From: Nannochloropsis oceanica
Lineage: Eukaryota > Sar > Eustigmatophyceae > Eustigmatales > Monodopsidaceae
Reading direction: 5' to 3'
DNA length: 64,000 nucleotides
Assembly (NCBI GenBank): GCA_004519485.1
Contig: CP038113.1
Location: 722,009-786,008 of the forward strand
Shown here: piece by piece, positions 32,586 through 43,600 of the stretch
Layout: each line of letters starts with the position of its first letter
Position numbering within the stretch: position 1 is the stretch's first letter
Translations under genes and position numbers: made by a program
The notes under the pieces: model-generated
Databases searched by the model: none
Seen by the model: only the letters and a program-made list of their open reading frames with translations
Told to the model about the DNA's origin: nothing

Positions 32586-35500
32586 GAGCAGCACCTACAG
32601 CAGCAGCAACAGCGAGAGCAGCAGACAAAGACGGGAGAGGAAGGGGCGGAGGCACGGCCCGGCGGATTGGCGGCTATTGTGGACGAGGAGAGCGATGAGG
32701 ACGAGGAAGGGAAGGAGGAAGGGGAGGAAGGGGAGAGTGACGAGGAGGAGATAGTAATGAGTGACAGTGAAGAGGAGGACGAAGAGGAGGAGGAGGGAGA
32801 GGCGTATGACGGGCGGTTGACGCGAGGGAGAGCGGCGGGGACACTTCGGAAGCCGAGGGCGAGGGGGAGGGCGGGAGGGAGGAAAGGGGGAGAGAGCGGG
32901 GACGAGAGTGAGGAGATGGAGATCAGTGATGACGACGAGGAGGGAGCACGGAGAGAGAAGATGAAGAAGAGGATGAGGAGGGAGGGAGAGGGGGAGGACG
33001 AGGAGGAGGATCAGGTGTATGGTAGGTGTGGAAGGAGGGAGGGAGGGAGGGAGGGAGGGAGGGGGCAAGGGAAGGGAAGTAGTCAAGTCAAAAATGGATG
33101 CGACGTTGAAAGATCTCTCCCGACTCCCCCCTCCCTTCTTCCCTCCCTCCCTTCCTCCCTACCCTCAGACATCAACCAGCAGGTGGCCGAAGCCCACGAG
33201 CTGGCCAAGCTACAGGTGAAGCGCCACCACCTCGAGAAGTGGATCGCCGAGCCCTGGTTCGCGGTACGTCCTCCCTCCCTCCCCCCCTCCCTTTGGGGAG
33301 TTCAGGCACTACTCAAGCTTTTCCTCCCTCCCTCCCTCCCTCCCTGACAGGCGGCCATCCGGGGATCCTTCGTCCGGGCCAACATCGACGCGATTGAGGG
33401 CCAGCCCGTCAAGGGGTACTTGCTGCTGGAGGTGAAAGGCGTCAAGCACGGCAAGACCTACACCAGCGGCTCCCTTCGCTGCGACGTCTATCTGCAGGTA
33501 GGGAGGGTGGAAGGGAAGGTGGGAGGGAAGGTGGGAGGGACGGACGGAGGGGGGGAAGAGAGAGGAGCCAGTCAGGGGCAGTGAAATCACTCTCAACATG
33601 TTTTCTCACTTCCCTCCCTCTCCCCCTCTCCCTCAGCTCCATTACGGCAAGTCCGAGCCCGGCACCAAGGGAGTGGGTGTCCCCATTCGCGTCGTCTCCA
33701 ACTCCGCCTTCCAGATCGAGGTATGCCCCTCCCTCCCTCCCTCCCTCCCTCCCTCCGTATTCATCTGTGCCTTCCCTCCCTCACTCCGTATTCATCTGTG
33801 CCTTCCCTCCCTCCCTCCCTCCCTCCCTCCCTCCCTCCGTCCCTCCCTCCCTCCCTCCTTCCCAGGAATACGGTCAGTGGAAGCAGCAATGCCACCAGCA
33901 GGAGAGCTATATGCCCAGCCCCGCCGACGTCAAGAGACGCTTGGAGAAACGCCACAAGGTAAGAGAACCTTTCCTCCCTCCTTCCTTCCCTCCCTCCCTC
34001 CTTCCCTTCCTCCCTCCCTCCCATTATGTGAGTCATACGCCTTGGCTTGACGCATCTCCTTTCCAATCCTCATTCGTTATCCTGCCTTCCTTCCTCCCTC
34101 CCTCCCTCCCTCCCTCCCTTCCTCCCTCCCTCCCTCCCTCCCTTCCTCCCTCCATCCCTCCCTCCATCCCTCCCTCCCTCCCTCCCTCCCTACCTACCCA
34201 GCTCATCACGGGTCACCAGTACACCGAGGCGCAGATCTCAGAGACGATTGCCCGCCGTAAGAAATACAAGGCAGGTGGGAGCAAGAAGGATTTAAAGCAT
34301 GGCCTGGGCCGACGGAAGGTAGGTAGGATAGGAGGGAGGGAGGGAGCAATGGGGCTTCAGGTTGATTTAATGGTGTTGTTTGAAAAGATACATGCCTCGC
34401 GGAACGGCTGTTCCCCCCTCTTTCCCTCCCTCCCTCCCTCCCTCCCTCCCTCTCACCTTCTTTCCCATTTCCCCCCGTCTAGGTGGAGCTGGAACGCATC
34501 ATGGAGATCAATTCCAGCGGCATCTCGCGCTTGCGGTAAGTGCCTCCTCCCTCCCTCCCTCCCTCCCTCCCTCCCTCCCTCCCCCCCTCCTGGCACCTGC
34601 TCCAGTTCCCATCCTCCCTCCCTCCCTCCCTCCCTCCCTCCCCGCAGGAAGAAGGTGGAGCAGCTGAAGGAGAAGGGAGAGGACAAAGACATGAAGGACC
34701 TGGAGGAGACCAAGGCGTTGCTTAAGACCCTCGAGGTAGGGAGGGAGGGACGGAGGGAGGGACGGAGGGACCGAGGGAAGGAGGGATGCAGGGAGGGAAG
34801 GAGAGCGAGGGCTATTGTTATTCAACGGCACCTGCCCTCAACCATTCCCTCCCTCCCTCCCTCCCTCCCTCCCTCCCTCCCTCCCTCTCTTTTGCAGGAG
34901 GACCACGCCCGCGGCCAGGCGGAGTACAACCAGCTGCTCTCCCTCTTCTCGGAAGAGCGAGAGAAGACGCAGCAGCAGTCGCAGGCCTGGAACAAGATCG
35001 CCGAGCGGAGCCGGCAGGAGCAGTTAATGATGGCCACAGGTGCACCCTACACCAGGCCTTGCCTTCTTCCCCTCCCTCCCTCCCTCCCTTCCTCCCCCTC
35101 CTCCCCCTCTCTCTTCCTCCGTTCTCCTCCCCCCTCCCTCCCTCCCTGGACTGGGTTTTACTCCTTTTCGAGGCAGGCTGTCGATAGCCTCGCTTCACAC
35201 TCATCACCGTCCCTCCCTCCCTTCCTCTCTCCCTCCCTCCCTCCCTCCCTCCCGTGCCAGACGGTGCCCTCCCAACCCTCCTTCCCGCCTCCCTCCGGCA
35301 GCAGGTCGAGAGGGCCGATCCCTTCCAGCGCCAACGGACGGCACCCAAGGCAATGAAGGAGGGAGGGAGGGAGGGAGGGGAGGAGAGAGGAGAAGACAGA
35401 GTCAACAAAAAGAGTGCCAAGGAAGGAAGGATTTCACATACATACGACTCTTCTCTCATCCTTCCCTCCCTCCTTTCCTCCCTCCCTCCCTAGGTCTTGT

Positions 35501-36096
35501 GGAGCGTTAAGGGAAGCCAGGGCGCAGGTGCAGGTGCTGAAAGAGGAGCAGCTGGAGACAAATCAGCTGCAACAGCAGCAGCAGCAGCGTCCAAGTCGAA
35601 GGCGGGAGGGGGGAATGGCAAGGCCTTACTGTCAGGTAGGACAAGGCTCGGAGGGAGGGAGGGGAGAGGGAGGGAAGGAAGAAGGATGGAAAGAGGGAAG
35701 GAGGGAGCGTTTCGAAAATTTCGTCCCTTCCTGGATGGATTTGACCCAAGCCTATTCAATGCTCTCCCTCCCATCCTCCCTCCAATCCTCCTCCCTCCCT
35801 CCCTCCCCCCAGCGTGTATGGACGATCCGGCTGACGTAGACCCGGCCTTTGACCCCCTGATGGTCGCCTCCTTCTTCCTGGAGAGCGACGGAGGGAGGGA
35901 GGACGGAAGGGAGGACATGAAGAAGGTCCTGAGCAGGTATTTGCCCGTGCCGAAGAGAGAGGGAGGCAGGGAGGGAGGGAAGGTGAAGAGGACGGGAAAG
36001 AGGGTGGGGATGACGGTGGGGGAGTACATGTCGAAGGTGACGACGGTGGCGGAGGGGGGGGGAGGGCAGGGAGGAGGAGGAATGGAGGTGGAGTGA
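31692..36096 (+). CDS. RTF1: RTF1, Paf1-complex subunit with Plus3 domain
   Basis: RTF1 links the Paf1 elongation complex to Spt5 and promotes H2B ubiquitination. Fourteen exons (31692-31730, 31862-32275, 32451-33021, 33169-33263, 33351-33497, 33637-33720, 33866-33958, 34202-34318, 34483-34535, 34648-34735, 34898-35039, 35261-35400, 35494-35635, 35813-36096) total an exact 802 residues. The N-terminal half is acidic/Ser-rich with a polyQ run (about 32548-32583) and DREDRKRLKAMTELEREMIL, the conserved helix before Plus3. Plus3 runs from HELAKLQVKRHHLEKWI through FVRANIDAIEGQPVKGYLLL, GVKHGKTYTSG, RVVSNSAFQIEEYGQWK and AQISETIARRKKY. A coiled coil follows (KKVEQLKEKGEDKDMKDLEE), then ADPFQRQRTAPKAM. 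The donor at about 35401 is weak, so the link to the last two Gly/Ala-rich exons is least certain. Confidence 0.93.
33754..33828. repeat. Duplicated segment in an RTF1 intron
   Basis: The segment CGTATTCATCTGTGCCTTCC occurs twice in close tandem, between (CCCT)n runs, inside an intron. Confidence 0.7.
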
Positions 36097-37201
36097 GAGC
36101 AAGGGGAGGAATGGAGGACAGAGAGGCATTTGGGGTCTGGACTACTCTACCCTGCCGTGGAAGGTGCCATTGACCTATAGTGGCAAAGCGTTTAGAGGCG
36201 GTGGGTGGTTGTGGATATCGACCTTCTCTACGACGTGTTTTTCAGCCAGCAAGCACAACCAAAAGCTAACCGCTGGGGAATAAGATGCCTTCTCCGCTCA
36301 AAGAGCAGAAGAAGAAGCCTTTATGCAAAATGTAAGACTTCACGAACTTCACGACTAGACGTATGTCAATTCCGTTGTTGCTTTCTTGTTGTACATGAAT
36401 GATGAATGCGCCCTTACGCCCCCAGGATGAGCGTACCTTTACCAAGAAGAAGCACTACCAACGGTCCTATCAGGCATTAATTTCTCACACAACACGCGAC
36501 CGGCAGTTGCCCAGACGAGGTTGAACGACCAATACAGCCTCTTGGAGTCGGAGAAAAATAAGACACAGCAGGCCTCCTCTTCTCCCGTTAACGAGGTGAC
36601 CAGAGGACATGCATAATCTACACACGAGCGCGTCGTCCTGAATGTCTCTCTCACCATATGTGCTAAAGCACCAAGATATCAAGATGAAGGCGGGGAGGAG
36701 GGTGTGACAGGAGCAGTAATCAACAGCAGCAGCAGCAGCAGCAGCAATCCCTGCCTTAATGGTGCATGGGCGAAGGCGCAGAGGACGGGATAGATGTCAA
36801 GAGGAGAGAAACGGGAAGCACATGTGTCTTCCCTGTTTTGGTCTGTATTGGGGACGACGATACGAGAGGATCAGGGATCTAGGAATCGTCGAACAGCCTG
36901 GCCAGGCATCGATAGGGAGAGGGGAGGTCGACTGGCAGGCAGGTTAAATAAAATGACGTGAAGATGATGTATGAATTCCTACTATCCTACAATTTGAACA
37001 AGTGGATGGCTTGATAGATACATTGAAAGCGTAATGGACCCGCAATAAAGAGGCGTGCATAGGCAAAAAGAAATGAGATAAACGGCCGAGTCGCCAAACC
37101 CTGTGGGCGACGATGCATATGTCTGCCTTGCTTCATCACGCTCAACTACACTGCCCCACCCTGCATTACACACCCTATATCCTCCCCATCACAGTAGTAG
37201 A
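36097..37201. other. Intergenic region, no gene seen
   Basis: About 1.1 kb between RTF1 and the C2 protein gene. A (CAG)n run lies at about 36724-36746. The remainder is unique DNA with short frames only. The last few hundred bases presumably hold the promoter of the next gene. Confidence 0.5.
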
Positions 37202-39181
37202 ATGGGTCAGTCATGGCGGCGACCGGAGAGTGAGCCGCGCATCGGCAAGTTGGAGTGTTTCGTAGAACGAGCTAGAAATCTCAACCCTCAGAGCATCGAG
37301 GTAAAAGGGGGAAAGGAAGAGGAAGAGTAGTCAAGAAAAACTGGTGGCAGGGCCGGTAAAAAGATGTAGGTGGGACACATACGTAGGATGTGTGTCTCGA
37401 CGTTGGTGTGAGGCTGTGCTTAGCCAACCCGCATTGTCCTGAACGGCTACCATTCTCCTTTCTCCCTTCCCCACCCGGACAGGTGGTCAAAGACTGGCCG
37501 AACTGCAACGCCTTCCTAGTCTTCTCCCTGAGGCTTTCACGGTTCCATCGGGCGGAAAGCAGTCGGAAAATTGTACGTGGGTGGATGGGAGGGAGGACGA
37601 GAGGAAAGTGGAAGCGAGCCTGCTCGTCCTTGCCCACTTGCCCATGCTTATAGGGCGAGAAAGAATTAAGTGTATGACCTCCACGCACTCACACTTCTCC
37701 TCCTTTACGACACCTGCACGACGTGTTACTTACAGGCTATGCAGAATGAGCTACCGCAGACAGCGCCCATATGGCGAGAAAAGGTGGCGGAATGGAACGA
37801 TGTACCGTACCCGCCTAAGTACGAACGGGAAGGGAGAGGGAGGGAGTGAGGAAGTAGGATTTTAATCTCGTGCTGCTGGCATTTAACTGAATTTTCGGGG
37901 AAGAGATATCTTGTGTGCATTGAACGACATGTCTCATAACTCCGGACTTGCTCCTCTTCCATCTCAGCCACCAGTCACTTACTGTCCTCCCTCCCTCCCT
38001 CCCCTCCTTCCTCTCTCTCTCCCCTTGGTCCCTCCCCCTCGTCCCAGAAATAAAGTGAGCATTACCCTAGCGTACGAGAAGGACAAGAACACAGACGCTG
38101 TCGCGGGCGGCTACTACGGCATGCATAGCAAGGAATGGACAGTGCAACAAGGTAGGGAGGGAGGGAGGGAGGGAGAGAAAGATGGATGGACGTAAGGACA
38201 AAGAAGAAGACTTTCTTTCAAGCGGTTCGGCGGAGATACTCATTAAGCCTTCCTTCCCACCCTCCCTGTTACCCTCCTTCCCGCGCTCCTTTGGACAGGC
38301 GTCAGTCCTGTGGTCAGCCCGGCCTACGCCTGGCGGGGTTTGCGTTCCAAGCCCTCGGCCTCGAGCACCTCCGCCCCCTCCTCCCCCTCCTCCACCGCCT
38401 CCCCTTCTCCGACCAGGATCGGGCATAGAGAGTACCGGGGCGAGGTCAAGGTCGCCATTCGATGGTGCGTATCCCCGTCCTCCCTCCCGCCCTTCCTCCT
38501 CTCAGCCTTTCTTCATACGCTCCCCCCCCCTCCCTCCCTCCCTCCCTCAGGAGCCAAACGGAGCCTGAGTTCCGGCCCTACGTCCACTTACTCTCCCACT
38601 GCGTCGCGCGCACCCAAGCCATCTGCAGGCCCCTCTACCGCCTCGCTGACCCCCTCGTCGCCTCCCTCCTCGACGTCTTTGTCCTTTCCATGTGTGTCGA
38701 CGTTTGGTACAAGGGCATGCTGCTCCCCGCCTATGCCTTCTTGACTCAGAACAGGTCTATCCTGCTGGCTGCGTTCTTGGCATGTTTCCTCCCTCTTGCC
38801 CTCCTCTGGGTTCCTGCCTTGGTCTTCTTCCCCATTACGCTGCTTATGTTTTGGGTGAGAAGGGAGGGAAGGAAGGGGGGGAGGGAGGGAGGGAGGGAGG
38901 GAGGGAGAAAGGGGGGAGTGTTTTCAGGAAATTCGCTTTTTGAATTTTCCATTTTTACACTCATCTTCCAAATCCACCCACCCATCCCCCCCTCCCGCTT
39001 ATTTCAGGGCTCCTTCCTCCTCTTCCTCTGCCTCACCCCCGTCGGCTGTGCCTTGGTATGGTTCCTCCTCGCCTCGGAACCTGCTCAGTCCAAGCTCCTG
39101 CGCCCCTTCCTCCAGATATGCCTGAAAACAAAGGGTGTGAGAGGATGGTTTACTCTGCCTTGCTCTCCGTACAGCCCTTGA
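37202..39181 (+). CDS. C2-domain multi-pass membrane protein
   Basis: Seven exons (37202-37300, 37483-37572, 37736-37818, 38048-38151, 38299-38464, 38551-38854, 39008-39181) sum exactly to 339 residues. GKLECFVERARNLNPQSIE is the first strand pattern of a C2 domain. Then come NAFLVFSLRLSRF and TAPIWREKVAEWNDVP, which fits the P-x-W-N/R-E strand, and NKVSITLAYEKDK. The acidic Ca2+-binding loops are poor, so binding may be Ca2+-independent. A Ser/Pro linker follows, then EPEFRPYVHLL and hydrophobic segments SILLAAFLACFLPLALLWVP, ALVFFPITLLMFW and GSFLLFLCLTPVGCALVWFL, giving a C-terminal membrane anchor with about three passes. The arrangement recalls membrane-tethered C2 proteins of ER contact sites, but the order (C2 first) and size are not those of synaptotagmins. 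The exact role is unknown. Confidence 0.65.
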
Positions 39182-40521
39182 GGGGGAGGGCAATAAGGAG
39201 TCAAGCGGTGAGGGAGAAAGAGGGGAGGCGGAGGACACAGAAATCTTGAAGGTAGAGAGGTTGGGAGGGGGGGAGAAAGGGAGGATAAGACAGAGGGAAG
39301 GACAGACGGTTGTTGTTAAAGTACTCGTATTTTTCTCTACGTGTGTTAAAAGGCAGGGAGGAAGGGAAGGAATGAAGGAGGGAAAGTCAATACGACATTT
39401 TTGTGTACGTTACGATAAAACAAAAGGAAAAATAGGAATGACAAAAACGCCTGTCAGTCATCTTATCTGACTTGGACGGCTGGAGGGAGTAAGGATGGCT
39501 CTGGATGGGAGACTCAGTGTCTTTATGTCCTTTTCGACAGACGGCAAAACTTTGTTTCTTTTATCACCTTTCACCTCCTTGCTGTTAATGGGCGTAAAAA
39601 TTACCAGAGAAAAGCCCCTCCGCGATGGATCGGTTCGAAGAGGCTACGGTCCTCATCCTCTCTTTCTCTTTTTCCTTTTCCTCTTCTTTCCCTTTCTGCC
39701 TATTGTATAACATTTTTTGAACTTGGTTACCCGGAAACCCCCGGGTCTCCAGCGGATCTGAGCTGCCAAGCGAGTCCCGGGTTTCGCATTCAGGATGCAC
39801 GCCAAATTAATTACATCCACGATGAAAGGTGCTCCAATTTTCGTTTTACAAAAATCCTCAGTGTGTCGTTGTGGTGGCAATGTTACCACGCCCGAGACCC
39901 GAGTCGTCCTTTACCCGCGTCCAGTTCCCGGTCTGCCCGTTACCCGGACATACCGGACCCGGCGCTCACCCCTGTCCGGGGATACCAGCGATTTTGACTG
40001 ACAGTACCATCCCGTACGAGATTCGGATTCTATGAACGCCTCGTTTGTGCGTTTGGTTCTCATAGTGCTTGTTCCTTTTGGCACATTCAAAGTCTTCGCA
40101 TTCTTAAGCAAGTCAAACCACCTAACTGTCGTGGACGCACCCATCCACTCTTCCAAGTTGAAGACCATGCTTGAAGAACTTGAAGAGCATGCTTTATCCT
40201 TATTCATTTTTATCCACACACGCACACGCACGCACACGTACGACACACAACACAAATCATTTACACTTATGACATTACTATCCGTAAGGCTTCGACCACC
40301 AATACCAGGTGGAGTCGACGATCCTGGTGGAGTCGAAGTCTCCTCCACCGCCTTGGCTTAAAAAATACAGCGCCCTGCCTTTCACCTCCGAGCCAAGACC
40401 TAGGTGACTGACAAGGAGGGCGCTGTAAATAGCAGGCTTGGTCGTTTTTTGTACTTGTTCTTTCAATGTTGTGATGGGATTTGTGATGGTGGGAGACGTG
40501 TGTAAGGAATTATGTGAGTCA
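39182..40521. other. Intergenic region with CCCGG-rich palindromic patch
   Basis: About 1.3 kb. From about 39718 to 39985 there are recurrent ACCCGG/CCGGGT words, including AACCCCCGGGTCTCC and CCGGACCCGG, on an AT-richer background. This may be the remains of an unrecognised repeat. Around 40302-40350 the word GTGGAGTCGA recurs twice with CTCCACC. No gene is supported. Confidence 0.4.
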
Positions 40522-40533
40522 AACACACACGCA

Positions 40534-40611
<78 letters not shown>

Positions 40612-40630
40612 ATATATATATATATATATA
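40522..40630. repeat. (AC)n(TA)n microsatellite just upstream of a start codon
   Basis: About 88 bp of nearly pure AC dinucleotides followed by about 21 bp of TA. It ends some 43 bp before the predicted ATG of the copper monooxygenase gene. Confidence 0.95.
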
Positions 40631-40673
40631 GGTGTATCCAGCCTCTTGCTCATACATCCTTTTTAGCGAAAGA

Positions 40674-43600
40674 ATGCAGCACCGCAGTGGACTACTTTCC
40701 AGCCTGTTGCCGGCTCTCCTCCTTGTCCTCTCCCACCACCATGCTCCTGCCACTGCCGACTCTACTGCCCCCGGAAATGAAAAAAGCGCGATGCCGCGGC
40801 ACCATCACGTGATGATGAATCACGACCGTGCACTACGCAAGCCTCATAAAGTCCAAGAAGAGGTAGGTAGATCTGAGATTGCACCCCGCAGGACAGGGTG
40901 GAGTACGACGAATGTGAGGCAATCTATAGGGAGATTCAATATCTTCCCATGCATTAGCTTTTTTGGTTACTTCCTCAGACTAAATTTCAAATGATGGACA
41001 CTCTGTAACTCGCTCCTCCCTCTCTTCCTCTTCGCTCCCTCCCTCCTTCGCCATAGGGTACTCACCCCGCCACCAGCATTCTCCTCACACAGTGCTACGA
41101 GCCGTCCTTGGCTTCGCAGGGGTTCACGAGAGAGGTTTTCCCTTATTGTAGCATTTTGAATGAAGGAACGGCGGTCCTGTATTGGGCCAGGGAGGGGGGT
41201 AACAGCTCCGATGGTAGGGAGGGAGGGAGGGAGGGAGGGAGGGAGGGAGGGAGGGAGAAATGTTTACCCTGGGGCACTGAGGAGTATCTGAGGAGCAGCT
41301 TCATTGCTGTCTGCGGCCTGGGTGACATGGAGACGTCCAAGCCCGAAAGTCCCAGCCATACTACTTACAAAAGGCGGGTAGCTTTTGGCTTAAAGAGAGC
41401 GTTTCCTCCTTTTTTCTCCCCTTCGCATTCTTTTGGCCTGGTTTGCGTGTGTCCAGCCTCGAAGCCTAGCGCTTAGCGCCTCCTCAATATTTGCATACCG
41501 CTTCCTTTTCATTGGGGCTTCCTCATTGTTGAGAGCGTGTGATGACAGCATCAGCTTCTTTCATCAAAGGTCTTTGCATTTGTGAATAACTCGTCCCTTA
41601 AATCACTCTGCCCTCCCTCCCTTCCCTCCCTCCCTCCTTTCTCAGTCACGGACGACACCGGCAGCCTGATCCTCGGCCTGGTTACCAAGGGGCAAGGGGT
41701 AGGGAGGGAAGGTAGCTGGCTCGCCCTGGGCATTTCGTCCCAGAGCATGGGCATGAAGGGCATGGACCTGGGCATGGTGCGATGGAGGACGGTAGGGAGG
41801 GAGGGAGGAAGGGAGCGAGGAAGGGAGGGTGGGAGGGTCTGGTGTGAATTAGAGGAGAGGGCAGGACGCCGGTGGGGGTTTTGGTGGACTTCCCCCTGCA
41901 CTCCCTGCAGATGGAAGGCAAGCATTGGAGTGTCCCTCCCTGCAGATGAAAGGCAAGCTTTGGAATGTCCCTCTCTGCAGATGAAAGACAAGCATTGGAG
42001 TATTCCTCTCTGCAGATGAAAGACGAGGACGCCCAACGGCTCAATATTCCCATTTCCTCCCCACCTCACCTGCACACTCCGCACCTACATGCCTCCCCCC
42101 CCCCCACCCCCTCCATCTCCTAGGACGGCACCATCGCCTTTGACGACCGTTTCTCCCGGGACTTCGAGCCGCCCACCGTAGACGCCGAGCAATCGAAGCT
42201 TTTTCTCCGCGCCCGCACCTACCCCTTGGCCACCACCACCTCAACCGCTTCCTCCCCTCCCTCCTTCCCTTCATCCTCCTCCTCCGCCGCCGCCGCCGCG
42301 GTCAGCTTGTCCATGAAGGAGGCGGGTCAGGTATTTCTCACCCCTCAGTCGATCAAGGATGCGGGTGCGACATAGGAAGGAGCGGGAAACAGGCGCCTTA
42401 CCCCTTCCCCTCTCTACTTCCTCTCTTAACAGTGTCTTTCCCTCCCACTATCCTTCCTCTTATCTCTGCCTCGCCCTCTGGCAATGGTGACCATCGCTTC
42501 GGTGGCTATACGACCAGTAACGTACTCACCCTTCTTGTCCTCCCTCCCTCCCTCCCCCCTGCAGGCTCCAGCGCGGACCAAGCGGCCGCCCTGGTCTTCT
42601 CCATGCCTATCAACAACTGCAAAGACGAGGACGAGGACACACGCATCTTTGCCGGGAGGGACATGTTCGTTATGTGGGCCTGGGGTGAGGTAAGGAGACA
42701 AGGGAGCGAGGACGAGAGGAAGAGAGGGAGAGGGAGAGAGCGGGGGAGGGAGGGAGAGAGGGGGGGAGGGAGGGAGGAAGGAAGGAAGGGGGAGTGGGAA
42801 GGAGAGAGGGGGCAAGAGAGGGAGGGAGGAAAAGAGAATGTGAAGACTGGTTCGACTTTGTCCATTTGCTTCGTTTATTCACTCATACTACCTATTATAA
42901 CCGCTGCAGCTCGACTCGCATGACGAGCCGCACCAGCACGGCGATGACAGCATGGGAGGGGCTCGGGTCCCTCTCTTGACCACGCCGCAGGCATGGACGG
43001 CTTTGCATTAAAAAGACGGTAGGAGGGAGGGAGGGATAGAGGGAGGGAAAGAGGAAATGAAGGAGGGTGGGAGAAAGGGATGAGAGAGGGAGAATTATGT
43101 TACTACTACTGCTACCGTTACCCACCACCAAGAATCTTACAATTCCTGGCCTCGTTCCCTTCCTCCCTGCCGTTCACGCCACAGACGGCGCCAGTCCCAC
43201 CTCCGACAGTGTCGTCCTCCTCCCCGCCTCCCACCGCTCCTTTACCGTCGCCTTGCCGCCCATGGCCCTCCCCACGGCCGAGACCACTTACATGTGCATG
43301 TTTTTCCAACCGCCACAAGACACCAAGTTCCACATTTACAACTTCAAGCTCACCGACGGACAAGAGGTTTTCCCTCTCCCCTTGCCCTCCCTCCTTCCCT
43401 TCCTTCCTTTCTGGTCGTTAAAGTCCAGTCACTCACCTTTCCTTCCTCCCTCCCTCCCTCCCCCGGCAGGACGTGAACGAGGCCTATGTCCACCACATGG
43501 GCATCTACTCCACCGGCGACAACACACCCGCGCACAAGCCCGGCCAGCCCTTCGAGTGCAGCAGGACGCCAGGTAGGGAGGAAGGGGGGAAAGGGGGGGA

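Noticed and set aside
40463-40812. Frames reading HTHTHT or VCVCVC
   Set aside because: Translation of the (AC)n microsatellite. The true start downstream at 40674 has a proper signal peptide.
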